A stretch of 64,000 bases of DNA, from assembly GCA_030586155.1 (NCBI GenBank), contig CP130741.1, positions 1,358,680 to 1,422,679 of the forward strand. Direction: 5' to 3'. The DNA is from Eubacteriaceae bacterium ES3. GTDB lineage: Bacteria > Bacillota > Clostridia > Eubacteriales > Eubacteriaceae. The notes below the pieces were generated by a model, which had not been told where the DNA came from, searched no databases, and worked only from the letters and a program-made list of their open reading frames with translations. Below are positions 17,240 to 25,420 of this stretch, one piece after another (within the stretch, counting starts at the first letter, position 1; the number at the start of each line of letters is the position of its first letter). The position numbers and the translations under genes are program-made.

Positions 17240-17923
17240 CTAGCCTTGAATAAAGTGATTATCAGTTTCACCTGGAGCAGCCGTTCCGACAGGTTGAATT
17301 ATAATCCGTATCGCTTCAAGACGAAGTCCAAGATCACAAGTTCCAGCATTTTCTCCATTTTTGGCCCATCCCATCCAGCCAATATTTTCTGCATGAACTT
17401 GATAATAAATATCAAATAAATCAGCATCTTCACCAGTTAACTCGATATGAGTAGCTTCCAGTCTGAGACCAAAACCTTCAGTACCGCTACCTTGTCCGCT
17501 GTTACGAATACCCAACCAGGCGAAATTTTCGACAAAACTTTGATATTCGATGTCAAGATCGTAATCACCTTCTGATAATGAGATTCCATATGCTTCCATT
17601 CGAAGACCTTGGCCTACCGTTCCACTAATTTCATCATTTTGTGCCCAAGCTAACCAACCGTTATCTTGTATATGTGTGCAATACTGGATACTCGGCTGAA
17701 CAAGCTCTGTTTCTTCATCAGTTTCGTCTTCTGGTTGTGTCGTATCATCAGTAGAATCAGATGTGTTATCGGTTTCTTCATCAGCGAAAACTGTTAGAGG
17801 GCTATTTTGAACAGGCAATGGTGGATCGATGATTGGGTTGGCATTGACGCTCAAAGGGAACATATAAATTAGAGCTAATACAATGACCAGGTAATTAATT
17901 GTTTTTTCGAAATGTTTTTTCAT
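17240..17923 (-). CDS. Secreted protein with three ChW repeats
   Basis: 227 aa: signal peptide (about 1-30, ending VNA), an acidic Thr/Asp/Glu-rich linker, then three clostridial hydrophobic-W repeats reaching the C-terminus. Repeat hallmarks are a GW core and a G-x-G-LR-x-EA end in each unit. It has no catalytic domain, so it looks like a binding or scaffold protein. The same three-repeat block occurs at the C-terminus of the subtilase (3203-5203) and the N-terminus of the C39-type peptidase (54110-55705). ATG 17923 is preferred (AAGGAGA, 7-nt spacing); GTG 17926 is possible. The middle repeat deviates (FAWLGIRN in place of GW core). Confidence 0.85.
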   Translation of the reverse strand: MKKHFEKTINYLVIVLALIYMFPLSVNANPIIDPPLPVQNSPLTVFADEETDNTSDSTDDTTQPEDETDEETELVQPSIQYCTHIQDNGWLAWAQNDEISGTVGQGLRMEAYGISLSEGDYDLDIEYQSFVENFAWLGIRNSGQGSGTEGFGLRLEATHIELTGEDADLFDIYYQVHAENIGWMGWAKNGENAGTCDLGLRLEAIRIIIQPVGTAAPGETDNHFIQG

Positions 17924-18132
17924 CACGATTCTCCTTAAAAAGTTTAATTAATTTCAAATATGAGTTAGATTACTATATATTATAACCAAAAAACGGATTG
18001 TTAATCAAGAAAGTTGATTTTTCATAGGAATCCTTTACGTAAAGCAGTAAATCTAATCAATCTATGACTTTTAGTCTTATTCTTTTGTTGTCTTGAATAT
18101 GTTATAATATTCAAAAAAGGCGGAAAAGAGAT

Positions 18133-18438
18133 ATGAAAAGATTTGCAAAAGAGTTAAGGGGGTATCACCATAGACTGGGAGATCTAATAGGTAGTTTAGA
18201 ATCAAAGGGTTATAAACTTCCATTTGAGATTGAAAAAATGGATGGCTTTTTTAGAAACTCAGCTCCCGGGAAAAATTCTACTGTATGGAGTGATGAAAAT
18301 GGAAATATTATTGTTGTTGAGTATGTAGTTGAAGCTTTTAACGATGATATCTTGGATTCATTATTAACGATAGTAGACGCAAATTATATCGATATAACCA
18401 TATTAAGCAGTGAAATTAAAGATTATTTGAAAAAATAA
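18133..18438 (+). CDS. Small hypothetical protein upstream of DAACS-fusion transporter
   Basis: 101 aa, no membrane segment or signal peptide, mixed alpha/beta character; not recognised. It has a basic N-terminus (KRFAKELRGYHHRLG) and an acidic C-terminal half. AAAAGAG ribosome site and an upstream extended -10-like box TGTTATAAT near 18101-18109. It ends 33 bp before the transporter gene with no terminator between, so the two are probably cotranscribed and functionally linked. Real gene status is supported by spacing and composition only. Confidence 0.6.
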   Translation: MKRFAKELRGYHHRLGDLIGSLESKGYKLPFEIEKMDGFFRNSAPGKNSTVWSDENGNIIVVEYVVEAFNDDILDSLLTIVDANYIDITILSSEIKDYLKK

Positions 18439-18471
18439 TTCTTAGGCATTGTATTAATTTTAGGAGGAGAA

Positions 18472-20055
18472 ATGAAATCAAGTTCATTCCCGTTAAGCCT
18501 CTCAAGCATTAAAGAGACAAATGAGATGGTTAATGAAATTCTGACAAAATATAAATGTAGTCGAAATGATAATATAAAGGCGCAATTATTTGTGGAAGAA
18601 GCAATTGTCTTTTGGGAAAGATACAAACACACAAATGATCAATTTGAAGTCAGTATTACAAAACGTTTTAAGACGATTACGCTAACACTTAATTTTTGTG
18701 GTGAATCATTAAATCCATTGATGGCAAATGATACATATCCAAATCAGGATGATTATGATGCTTTGAGTCAGAGTATCTTAATTGGCTTGTCGTCAGTTAC
18801 TTATTCTTACGAAAATGGTTGCAATAAAATTGCGTATACAATTAAGCAAAAACCGATTAATCCAGCAGTTTCTACTGCTACTGCTCTTGTTGCAGGAGTA
18901 GTTTTAGGGTTAATGTTATTAAATATTTCTCCAGATCTCAGTAATTCAATCGGAACAAAAATCTTGACGCCCATTAGTTCTACATTTTTTAGTTTTTTGA
19001 ATGCGATCGTGATACCGGTGTTATTTTTTTCAGCTATTGGCAGTATATTTAATATGGAGAATTTATCACAGATGAAGCGTATCTTTCGATTGCTTATTTA
19101 TTGGTGTGTAACGATGCTTGTGGTTGCAGCGCTCTTTACACTGCTGGCAGCGAATATTTTTCTGGTCAGTGATGAGTCATCTCTGGTTTCAGGATCCAAT
19201 GCAGATTTGTGGAATCAAATTGGTACGATGTTGTTTGGAATTATTCCAACAAATATATTCCAGCCTTTTTTGGATGGGAATACTTTACAAATTATGTTTT
19301 TAGCTATTTTGGCAGGAATTGTAATGCTCACTTTAAAAGGAAGGTTTCCGATGCTTTCAAAATTTATTATGGAAGGAAATCTAATATTTTCAACTATTTT
19401 AGACGGAGTTTGTTCATTAATGCCAGTGATTGTTTTTATCAGTATTTTAAATATGGTGCTTTCTGGTGCTGCCAGTGAATTATTAGGAGCAGTCAGTTTA
19501 CTTGTTCTAATTATTGGCGTGTTGGCTGCGATGCTAATATTTGGTTTATTATCTGTACTTCTGCTGGAAAAAATTAATCCTATAACATATCTTAAAACCG
19601 TCTTTCCTTTTGTGTTGATCGCATTTTCTACTGCCAGCTCCAGTGCGACATTCGCCAGTCATTCGATGATTGCCACAATGAAACAGGATATTCGTGATTA
19701 CGTAGTACGCTTCTCAATTCCGGTTGGAGTGCTTTTCAATAAACAAGGTGCCATAGCGATGCTTCTATTAACATCTCTTTTTATTGGGAAGCTTTATGGT
19801 ATAACTTTTACAATGGCCAGTTTAATACCGGTTGTATTTCTTTGTATGATATTATCTGTAGCAGTTCCGCCATCTCCTGGTATGGGAGCGTTTTTATTTA
19901 CAGTAGTCTTTAATATGTTGGGAATTCCGCTGGATGGGCTTGCCCTGGCGGTGACAGTATCAATTTTTATTGATTATCCGGAAACTGCTGGTAATATATT
20001 GGTTACAAATATTGGAATGTTACACACTGAGTATTTTTTATCAAAAAAAGATTGA
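18472..20055 (+). CDS. DAACS (dicarboxylate/amino acid:cation symporter) protein with extra N-terminal domain
   Basis: 527 aa. Residues about 1-125 are soluble and weakly resemble GHKL/anti-sigma-type ATPase folds (LFVEEAIVFWERY could be an N-box-like helix; low certainty). Residues about 130-520 are a GltP/SDF-type transporter with the serine-rich hairpin FSTASSSATFASHS. Substrate-site motifs deviate from glutamate/aspartate transporters. The NMDGT motif reads NKQGA. The D-x-x-R-T-x-x-N segment reads DYPETAGN, replacing the Arg that binds the side-chain carboxylate. The cargo is therefore probably not an acidic amino acid. AGGAGG site before ATG 18472. Likely an operon with the 101-aa gene upstream. 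Confidence 0.82.
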   Translation: MKSSSFPLSLSSIKETNEMVNEILTKYKCSRNDNIKAQLFVEEAIVFWERYKHTNDQFEVSITKRFKTITLTLNFCGESLNPLMANDTYPNQDDYDALSQSILIGLSSVTYSYENGCNKIAYTIKQKPINPAVSTATALVAGVVLGLMLLNISPDLSNSIGTKILTPISSTFFSFLNAIVIPVLFFSAIGSIFNMENLSQMKRIFRLLIYWCVTMLVVAALFTLLAANIFLVSDESSLVSGSNADLWNQIGTMLFGIIPTNIFQPFLDGNTLQIMFLAILAGIVMLTLKGRFPMLSKFIMEGNLIFSTILDGVCSLMPVIVFISILNMVLSGAASELLGAVSLLVLIIGVLAAMLIFGLLSVLLLEKINPITYLKTVFPFVLIAFSTASSSATFASHSMIATMKQDIRDYVVRFSIPVGVLFNKQGAIAMLLLTSLFIGKLYGITFTMASLIPVVFLCMILSVAVPPSPGMGAFLFTVVFNMLGIPLDGLALAVTVSIFIDYPETAGNILVTNIGMLHTEYFLSKKD

Positions 20056-20191
20056 GATTGTTATCAGCATTTAGAAATATTGTTAGTATTATGAGACTGA
20101 TTTAATATTTGAGATTGTTTTGTTTAATTCGGTTAAACTGTTAATAGCTACATTAAATTTTATTTAGATGCATAAGTGGAGGAAATACTGA

Positions 20192-20863
20192 ATGCGAATT
20201 TTACTAGTTGAGGATGAACCAGGTTTATCAGAGGCTTTAAAAAGTATTTTAATAAAAGAAAATTACGCGGTTGATTTAGCACTAGATGGTGTTACCGGCC
20301 TTGATTGCGCGTTAACAGGGATTTATGATGTGATAATCCTAGATATCATGTTACCTGAAATGAATGGGATTGAGGTTTTAAAAGTCCTTCGTATAGAAGA
20401 TATAAAAACGCCGATTATTATGTTAACTGCGAAAACAGAACTGGAAGATAAAATAGTTGGCCTTGATGCAGGAGCAGACGATTATTTAACAAAACCCTTT
20501 CACTCTGGAGAATTACTAGCTAGAATTCGGGCGATTTTGCGACGAAAAAAGGAAGTAAGATCAGAACGGTTGACTTTTGGAGATCTTGTTTTGCGTCAGG
20601 ATACTAGAGAACTATTCTGCTTGGAAGATTCGGTAAAACTGGCACAGAAGGAATTTTTATTACTTGAAACATTAATGCTCAACGCTAGACAGGTGGTTAC
20701 GAAAGAGCAGATTTATGATAAAGTATGGGGATACGATAATGAATCAGAATATAATAATGTGGAAGTATATGTTTCTTTTGTTAGAAAAAAGATGAACTTC
20801 ATAAATTCGAAAGTTCTTATAAAAGTTAATCGAGGTCTCGGTTATTTTCTAGATGTTGAATAG
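20192..20863 (+). CDS. OmpR/PhoB-family response regulator
   Basis: 223 aa. Receiver domain 1-120 with acidic pocket (VEDEP), phosphoacceptor Asp51 (ILDIMLPEMNG), Thr in MLTAKTE and Lys in YLTKPF; winged-helix DNA-binding domain about 130-223 (VWGYDNESEYNNVEVYVSFVRKK). Followed 8 bp later by its histidine kinase. GTGGAGGAAA site before ATG 20192. Signal and regulon unknown. Confidence 0.95.
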   Translation: MRILLVEDEPGLSEALKSILIKENYAVDLALDGVTGLDCALTGIYDVIILDIMLPEMNGIEVLKVLRIEDIKTPIIMLTAKTELEDKIVGLDAGADDYLTKPFHSGELLARIRAILRRKKEVRSERLTFGDLVLRQDTRELFCLEDSVKLAQKEFLLLETLMLNARQVVTKEQIYDKVWGYDNESEYNNVEVYVSFVRKKMNFINSKVLIKVNRGLGYFLDVE

Positions 20864-20871
20864 ATAGATTA

Positions 20872-22086
20872 ATGATTAAAAAATTAAAACGAAGATTTAT
20901 AATTACAATAATGGTCTTATTAGGTGTGGTCTTTTTATTAATAATTGCAGCAATAAATTATACTAATTATTCATACAGCCGATCTCACAGTTTGAATTTA
21001 CTAAAAACGCTTATCAGTAATGAAGGTGTGCTGAAGACAGATATCAACCAAACAGATAAGATGCCATTTTTATATCCACGTAATGATTTTGAATTTCAAC
21101 AGTTTATTACAGTAAAAACTGATAAAAATCGAAATATTATAGAAATAATTGGTACTCAGGGATCTTCTGAATTGACTGATGATTGGACTGAGGTTGTTAA
21201 AGGGATTCTCAGTGTAGGTGCAGATAATGGAATCTGGGATGGGTATCGGTATCTTTTTGTTCCAGACCAAGAAGGATATATTTTAGCCGTTGTTGACCAA
21301 CGCATATCTAATGCAATGAATCGCAGGACGCTAATTACTTCGCTTATTATTGGTGGTTTAGGACTTTTAGTTTTCCTTTTTATTGCTATTTTCCTTTCCA
21401 GTCTTTTAGTTAAACCTGTTGAGGAGGCGTTTGACAAGCAGAAACAATTTATTTCAGATGCTAGTCATGAGCTTAAGACGCCAATATCAGTGATTGCAAT
21501 TAATGCAGATGTTCTTGAAAGTGAAATTGGACAAAATTCTTATTTATCATTTATACAGTCTGAATCCTGTAGAATGGAATACCTGGTAAATGATCTTTTA
21601 ATTTTGGCCAGAATGGATAGTACAAAATCCTGTTGTCAATTTAATACTCTTGATCTAAGTCAGATTATAGAAGGAGTGGTACTGACATTTGAAAGTTGTG
21701 CGTATGAAGCGCATAAAGGACTTCAATCTGAAATTCAGAAGAATATCAATTTCAAAGGGGATTCAGAAAAAATTAAACAGTTAATGTCTATATTATTAGA
21801 TAATGCTATCAAGTATGCAAACGATGGTGGTATGATCAAGGTTATTCTAGAGATGAAAAATGAACATAGAAGACTTGCGGTTTATAATACAGGACAAGGC
21901 ATTTGTGAATCTGAAAAAGAAAAAATATTTCAAAGATTTTATCGTGTAGATGCTTCTCGTTCAAAACAGACCGGTGGTTATGGTTTAGGCCTGGCGATTG
22001 CTAAATCAATAGTTGAAGCACATGAAGGAAAGATTTGGGTTGAGGGTGAAGCAGGTAGTTGGATCTGTTTTGAAATGCTCTTTTAG
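20872..22086 (+). CDS. Membrane sensor histidine kinase
   Basis: 404 aa. Transmembrane helices at about 8-28 and 154-178 flank a small extracytoplasmic sensor of about 125 residues. The HisKA motif SDASHELKTPIS carries His199. The ATPase domain has an N-box (LLDNAIKYAND), a G1-like segment (VYNTGQGI) and a G2 box (GGYGLGLAIAKSIVEAH). Class-I kinase paired with the adjacent OmpR-type regulator. The start overlaps the regulator region with an 8-bp gap and only a weak ribosome site, so coupled translation is likely. No known sensor family recognised. Confidence 0.93.
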   Translation: MIKKLKRRFIITIMVLLGVVFLLIIAAINYTNYSYSRSHSLNLLKTLISNEGVLKTDINQTDKMPFLYPRNDFEFQQFITVKTDKNRNIIEIIGTQGSSELTDDWTEVVKGILSVGADNGIWDGYRYLFVPDQEGYILAVVDQRISNAMNRRTLITSLIIGGLGLLVFLFIAIFLSSLLVKPVEEAFDKQKQFISDASHELKTPISVIAINADVLESEIGQNSYLSFIQSESCRMEYLVNDLLILARMDSTKSCCQFNTLDLSQIIEGVVLTFESCAYEAHKGLQSEIQKNINFKGDSEKIKQLMSILLDNAIKYANDGGMIKVILEMKNEHRRLAVYNTGQGICESEKEKIFQRFYRVDASRSKQTGGYGLGLAIAKSIVEAHEGKIWVEGEAGSWICFEMLF

Positions 22087-22115
22087 ATCTGAAGAGGTAT
22101 GACTCTGGAGGGAAT

Positions 22116-23450
22116 ATGAATCATTTAATTTCAAATTTAATACTTTATACTAACGAAATGAAAGATGATAACACGAAAAATCTGTTATATGAAATGAGCA
22201 CTTTTTTTAATCGTCTTGCCTGTAACAATGAAAAGAAAGCCGATCTTACCATTGAAGCATTCAGATTGATTAAAAAACTGCTGGAAGTTTCAACTGATTT
22301 CGGATTTGATGAAAATCTATGGCAGTGTTATTTAACCTACTATATTATGATGAATGAAAATCCTTTTAGCCTGACCTGTGAGAAAGTCGGAAAAAGTGAA
22401 GGTAGTGTTAATCATTTTGCGCAGAATGATTTTGAAATATTCTACAAACTCTATAATTTTGATTTTTCAAAAGTTGAAGAAACTTTGGGGATTGATTGTT
22501 TTTCGAGTGTAAGCAGTTATCAGGCGATTAAAAAACCAGAATTCTCTTACAATCAAAATGTAAGTAAGCTGGTTATGAATCTTTACAAGCAGCTTAAAGC
22601 TGCTCAAAATGGACGTGAATTTTTTGATTTGATGACACAGTTCCATCAGGATTATGGGGTCGGAAAATTTGCTGTAAATAAAGCTTTCAGAATAAATAAT
22701 TCTAAAACTGGAGGTTTAGTGGAATTCATACCTATAAATAATCTGGATAGAGTTATGCTTGATGATCTAATTGGATATGATCTACAAAAGAAGAAATTAA
22801 TTGAAAATACGAGCGCTTTTGTAAAGGGATACCGCGCCAATAATGTACTGCTTTTTGGCGATAGTGGGACAGGAAAATCCACAAGTATTAAAGCAATTGT
22901 AAATGAATTCTACGATCAGGGTTTAAGAATGATTGAGATATATAAACATCAATTCGAAAATCTTTCAGACATAATAGCCGAAATAAAAAACCGAAATTAC
23001 CGTTTTATTATTTTTATGGACGACCTGTCTTTTGAAGAATTTGAGATTGAATATAAATTCTTAAAAGCGATAATTGAAGGTGGGATTGAAACAAAACCCG
23101 ATAACATCCTGATTTATGCTACATCGAATCGACGGCATCTGATTAAAGAAACATGGAATGACCGAAATGATATGGAAAATTCTCAGGATTTACACCGTTC
23201 AGATACAATGCAGGAAAAACTGTCTTTAGTAAATCGTTTTGGTGTCAGCATTTTTTATGAGAGACCAAGTCAGATTGAATACTTTCATATTGTTGAAGAG
23301 CTTGCAAAATCAGAAAAAATTGATATCGATATAGAAACTTTAAAAGCAGAAGCTAATATTTGGGAAATGCATCACGGAGGAATATCTGGACGTACAGCAC
23401 AGCAGTTTATAAATCATCTTTCGTCATTACAGCAATTAAATAAAAACTGA
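22116..23450 (+). CDS. DUF815-type AAA ATPase
   Basis: 444 aa. An N-terminal helical region of about 190 residues precedes a single P-loop domain of the DUF815 family: Walker A LLFGDSGTGKST (about 245-256), Walker B-like FIIFMDDLSFEEFE, and a C-terminal GGISGRTAQQFINHL helix. The family is widespread in Clostridia and of unknown role. It sits 29 bp after the histidine kinase with a GGAGGG site, so probably the third gene of the two-component operon. No membrane segments. Confidence 0.87.
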   Translation: MNHLISNLILYTNEMKDDNTKNLLYEMSTFFNRLACNNEKKADLTIEAFRLIKKLLEVSTDFGFDENLWQCYLTYYIMMNENPFSLTCEKVGKSEGSVNHFAQNDFEIFYKLYNFDFSKVEETLGIDCFSSVSSYQAIKKPEFSYNQNVSKLVMNLYKQLKAAQNGREFFDLMTQFHQDYGVGKFAVNKAFRINNSKTGGLVEFIPINNLDRVMLDDLIGYDLQKKKLIENTSAFVKGYRANNVLLFGDSGTGKSTSIKAIVNEFYDQGLRMIEIYKHQFENLSDIIAEIKNRNYRFIIFMDDLSFEEFEIEYKFLKAIIEGGIETKPDNILIYATSNRRHLIKETWNDRNDMENSQDLHRSDTMQEKLSLVNRFGVSIFYERPSQIEYFHIVEELAKSEKIDIDIETLKAEANIWEMHHGGISGRTAQQFINHLSSLQQLNKN

Positions 23451-23597
23451 TGGAGTTAAAAGTATATATAAATAAAACCGTATTAAATGAATCATAGTTT
23501 AAGCCTGAGCTTCCAATAATGAGTTTTCGAAAAGAGATATAAGTTAGAAATTTAAAGAAAGCAATTATTTAAAGAGAATAAATCATAAGAGGTAACG

Positions 23598-25292
23598 ATG
23601 CAAGGAATTAACTGTGAAAAAAAAGATAACTACTCAATTAAGGATGTCGTTCATGATTATGTCAATTTATTGGAAATTGATGTTAAAATCATCGATTCCA
23701 TTCAGTTTCAGCGATTAAAAGATGTGAAACAATTGACTAGCGAAACAGTTTACCCCAGTTCAAATCATACCCGTTTTGAACACTCACTTGGGGTAATGGA
23801 ATTATGCCGCCAGGCTGTCAAACATTTAGCCAGAAATACCGAAAAGATTTTCTTAGAGAATGTTGACTGGTGTGAATTGTGGATCAATTCAGGATTGGCA
23901 GGATTGCTACACGATATTGGACATTTGCCGCAATCTCATCTGGGGGAATCTATGTATGAGATCACTGGTGACAATCAATTTAATGTAGTTGTTAAGCGAA
24001 TAATTTCTGCAATAGAGGTTTTCAATCAAAAATATCAAACTCATAATATATTCTGTTCTAATGATTCGTTGGATCAGGATATGCTCAGTAGACTGAATAA
24101 GCATCAATCATTGCATGAAATGATTTCTGTTGTCTTAATACTCGAAGTATACAGCAAGTTATTGATAGAAAATGATGCTGATATAGAATTGATCATACGG
24201 GCTATTTTGGGTTATTTATATTGTGATCAGAGCCATTGGGCAAAAAATGTTGTGATCAATCTTTTAAACTCAAAGACAATTGATATGGATAAACTTGATT
24301 ATATAATGCGCGATGCTTACTATACAGGCGTAAGTATACCACCTATTGACACAAAAAGACTTTTTAAAAATATGACGATTCATCATGAATTAAAGACTAT
24401 TACATATAAAGCCGGTGCAATTTCAGTAATTCAGAATATTATTGAAGCCAGAAATAATCTTTATTTTTTTGTTTACAATCATCATGTTTCTATTTATACA
24501 GAGTTTTTATCAAATTATTTTTTGAGAACCATGAATAAAGCTTTTTTAAAATGTGTATTAAAAGATACCTGGGACAATGAAGACTTATGTTACAGTGATT
24601 TTGCAGTTCTAGATGTAAATTTTTATTGCTCTATTGACTCTATTGAGAAAAAATACATATCAGATGCTGATTTATTACATTTAATGAAGAAAAAATATCT
24701 GGCTCTAAGAGAACGAAAAGGATGTGTTTCATGTATACATCATGAATGTGAAATTAAGCAGTCAAAGCTATTTGAAATTCAAACTAAAATTGGTCAGCAG
24801 ATTTATGAGCGGGTTTATCTTAAACCGGTATGGAAGACAATTTTTGAATTTAATCTGTTTATGAATCAAAATTTTGCGGATGAGAATATCAGAAATGAAG
24901 TTGTTAATAAGATCTGTTCAGACGATTACCAATTTCGTGCAAAATTGGTTGAAGAAATGATTTCTAATGGCGGAAATGAATTCATTGAGCTAGATCTGAC
25001 CCATGGAGACTTGTATATTATTCCACGATCAAACCGTTTCTATACGATGGATAATATTAAGCAGATTTTTATTTATGTTAAGTCTAGTGCAATCATGAGT
25101 AAAGATGAAAAGGATGTTTACACTAACCAATTGTTTACTGATGTAATTCCGCAAAGAAATTTTGATGACTTGTATTCACGAAAACATTTCTATTTATATT
25201 GTACAGATGAAATTAGGCGTAATAAAAATTTATTTCAACAATTCATTAATAATTTTGTTCAAACAGCAAAACGATTAGTGACAGACAGCTGA
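23598..25292 (+). CDS. HD-domain phosphohydrolase, SAMHD1/dGTPase-like
   Basis: 564 aa. Metal-binding HD signature is intact: HTRFEHSLGVMELC (first His), LLHDIGHLPQSHLGE (His-Asp) and the later D in MDKLDYIMRD. The layout matches the COG1078-type HD proteins that hydrolyse nucleotide phosphates. A Cys/His cluster CVSCIHHEC near residue 375 is unusual and may bind zinc. Cytosolic. GAGGT site before ATG 23598; no partner gene. Substrate (dNTP or signalling nucleotide) cannot be deduced. Confidence 0.88.
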   Translation: MQGINCEKKDNYSIKDVVHDYVNLLEIDVKIIDSIQFQRLKDVKQLTSETVYPSSNHTRFEHSLGVMELCRQAVKHLARNTEKIFLENVDWCELWINSGLAGLLHDIGHLPQSHLGESMYEITGDNQFNVVVKRIISAIEVFNQKYQTHNIFCSNDSLDQDMLSRLNKHQSLHEMISVVLILEVYSKLLIENDADIELIIRAILGYLYCDQSHWAKNVVINLLNSKTIDMDKLDYIMRDAYYTGVSIPPIDTKRLFKNMTIHHELKTITYKAGAISVIQNIIEARNNLYFFVYNHHVSIYTEFLSNYFLRTMNKAFLKCVLKDTWDNEDLCYSDFAVLDVNFYCSIDSIEKKYISDADLLHLMKKKYLALRERKGCVSCIHHECEIKQSKLFEIQTKIGQQIYERVYLKPVWKTIFEFNLFMNQNFADENIRNEVVNKICSDDYQFRAKLVEEMISNGGNEFIELDLTHGDLYIIPRSNRFYTMDNIKQIFIYVKSSAIMSKDEKDVYTNQLFTDVIPQRNFDDLYSRKHFYLYCTDEIRRNKNLFQQFINNFVQTAKRLVTDS

Positions 25293-25420
25293 TTTCTTAT
25301 CTAATAAAATGGAATAATACTGAATAGGTAAAAAATGCTTTACAATGGCTGTTAAAAGTGTTCAAATAATAGCATGGAATAAGACTTGTAAAATATTCTT
25401 TAAAATGTGGCGGTGATTGA

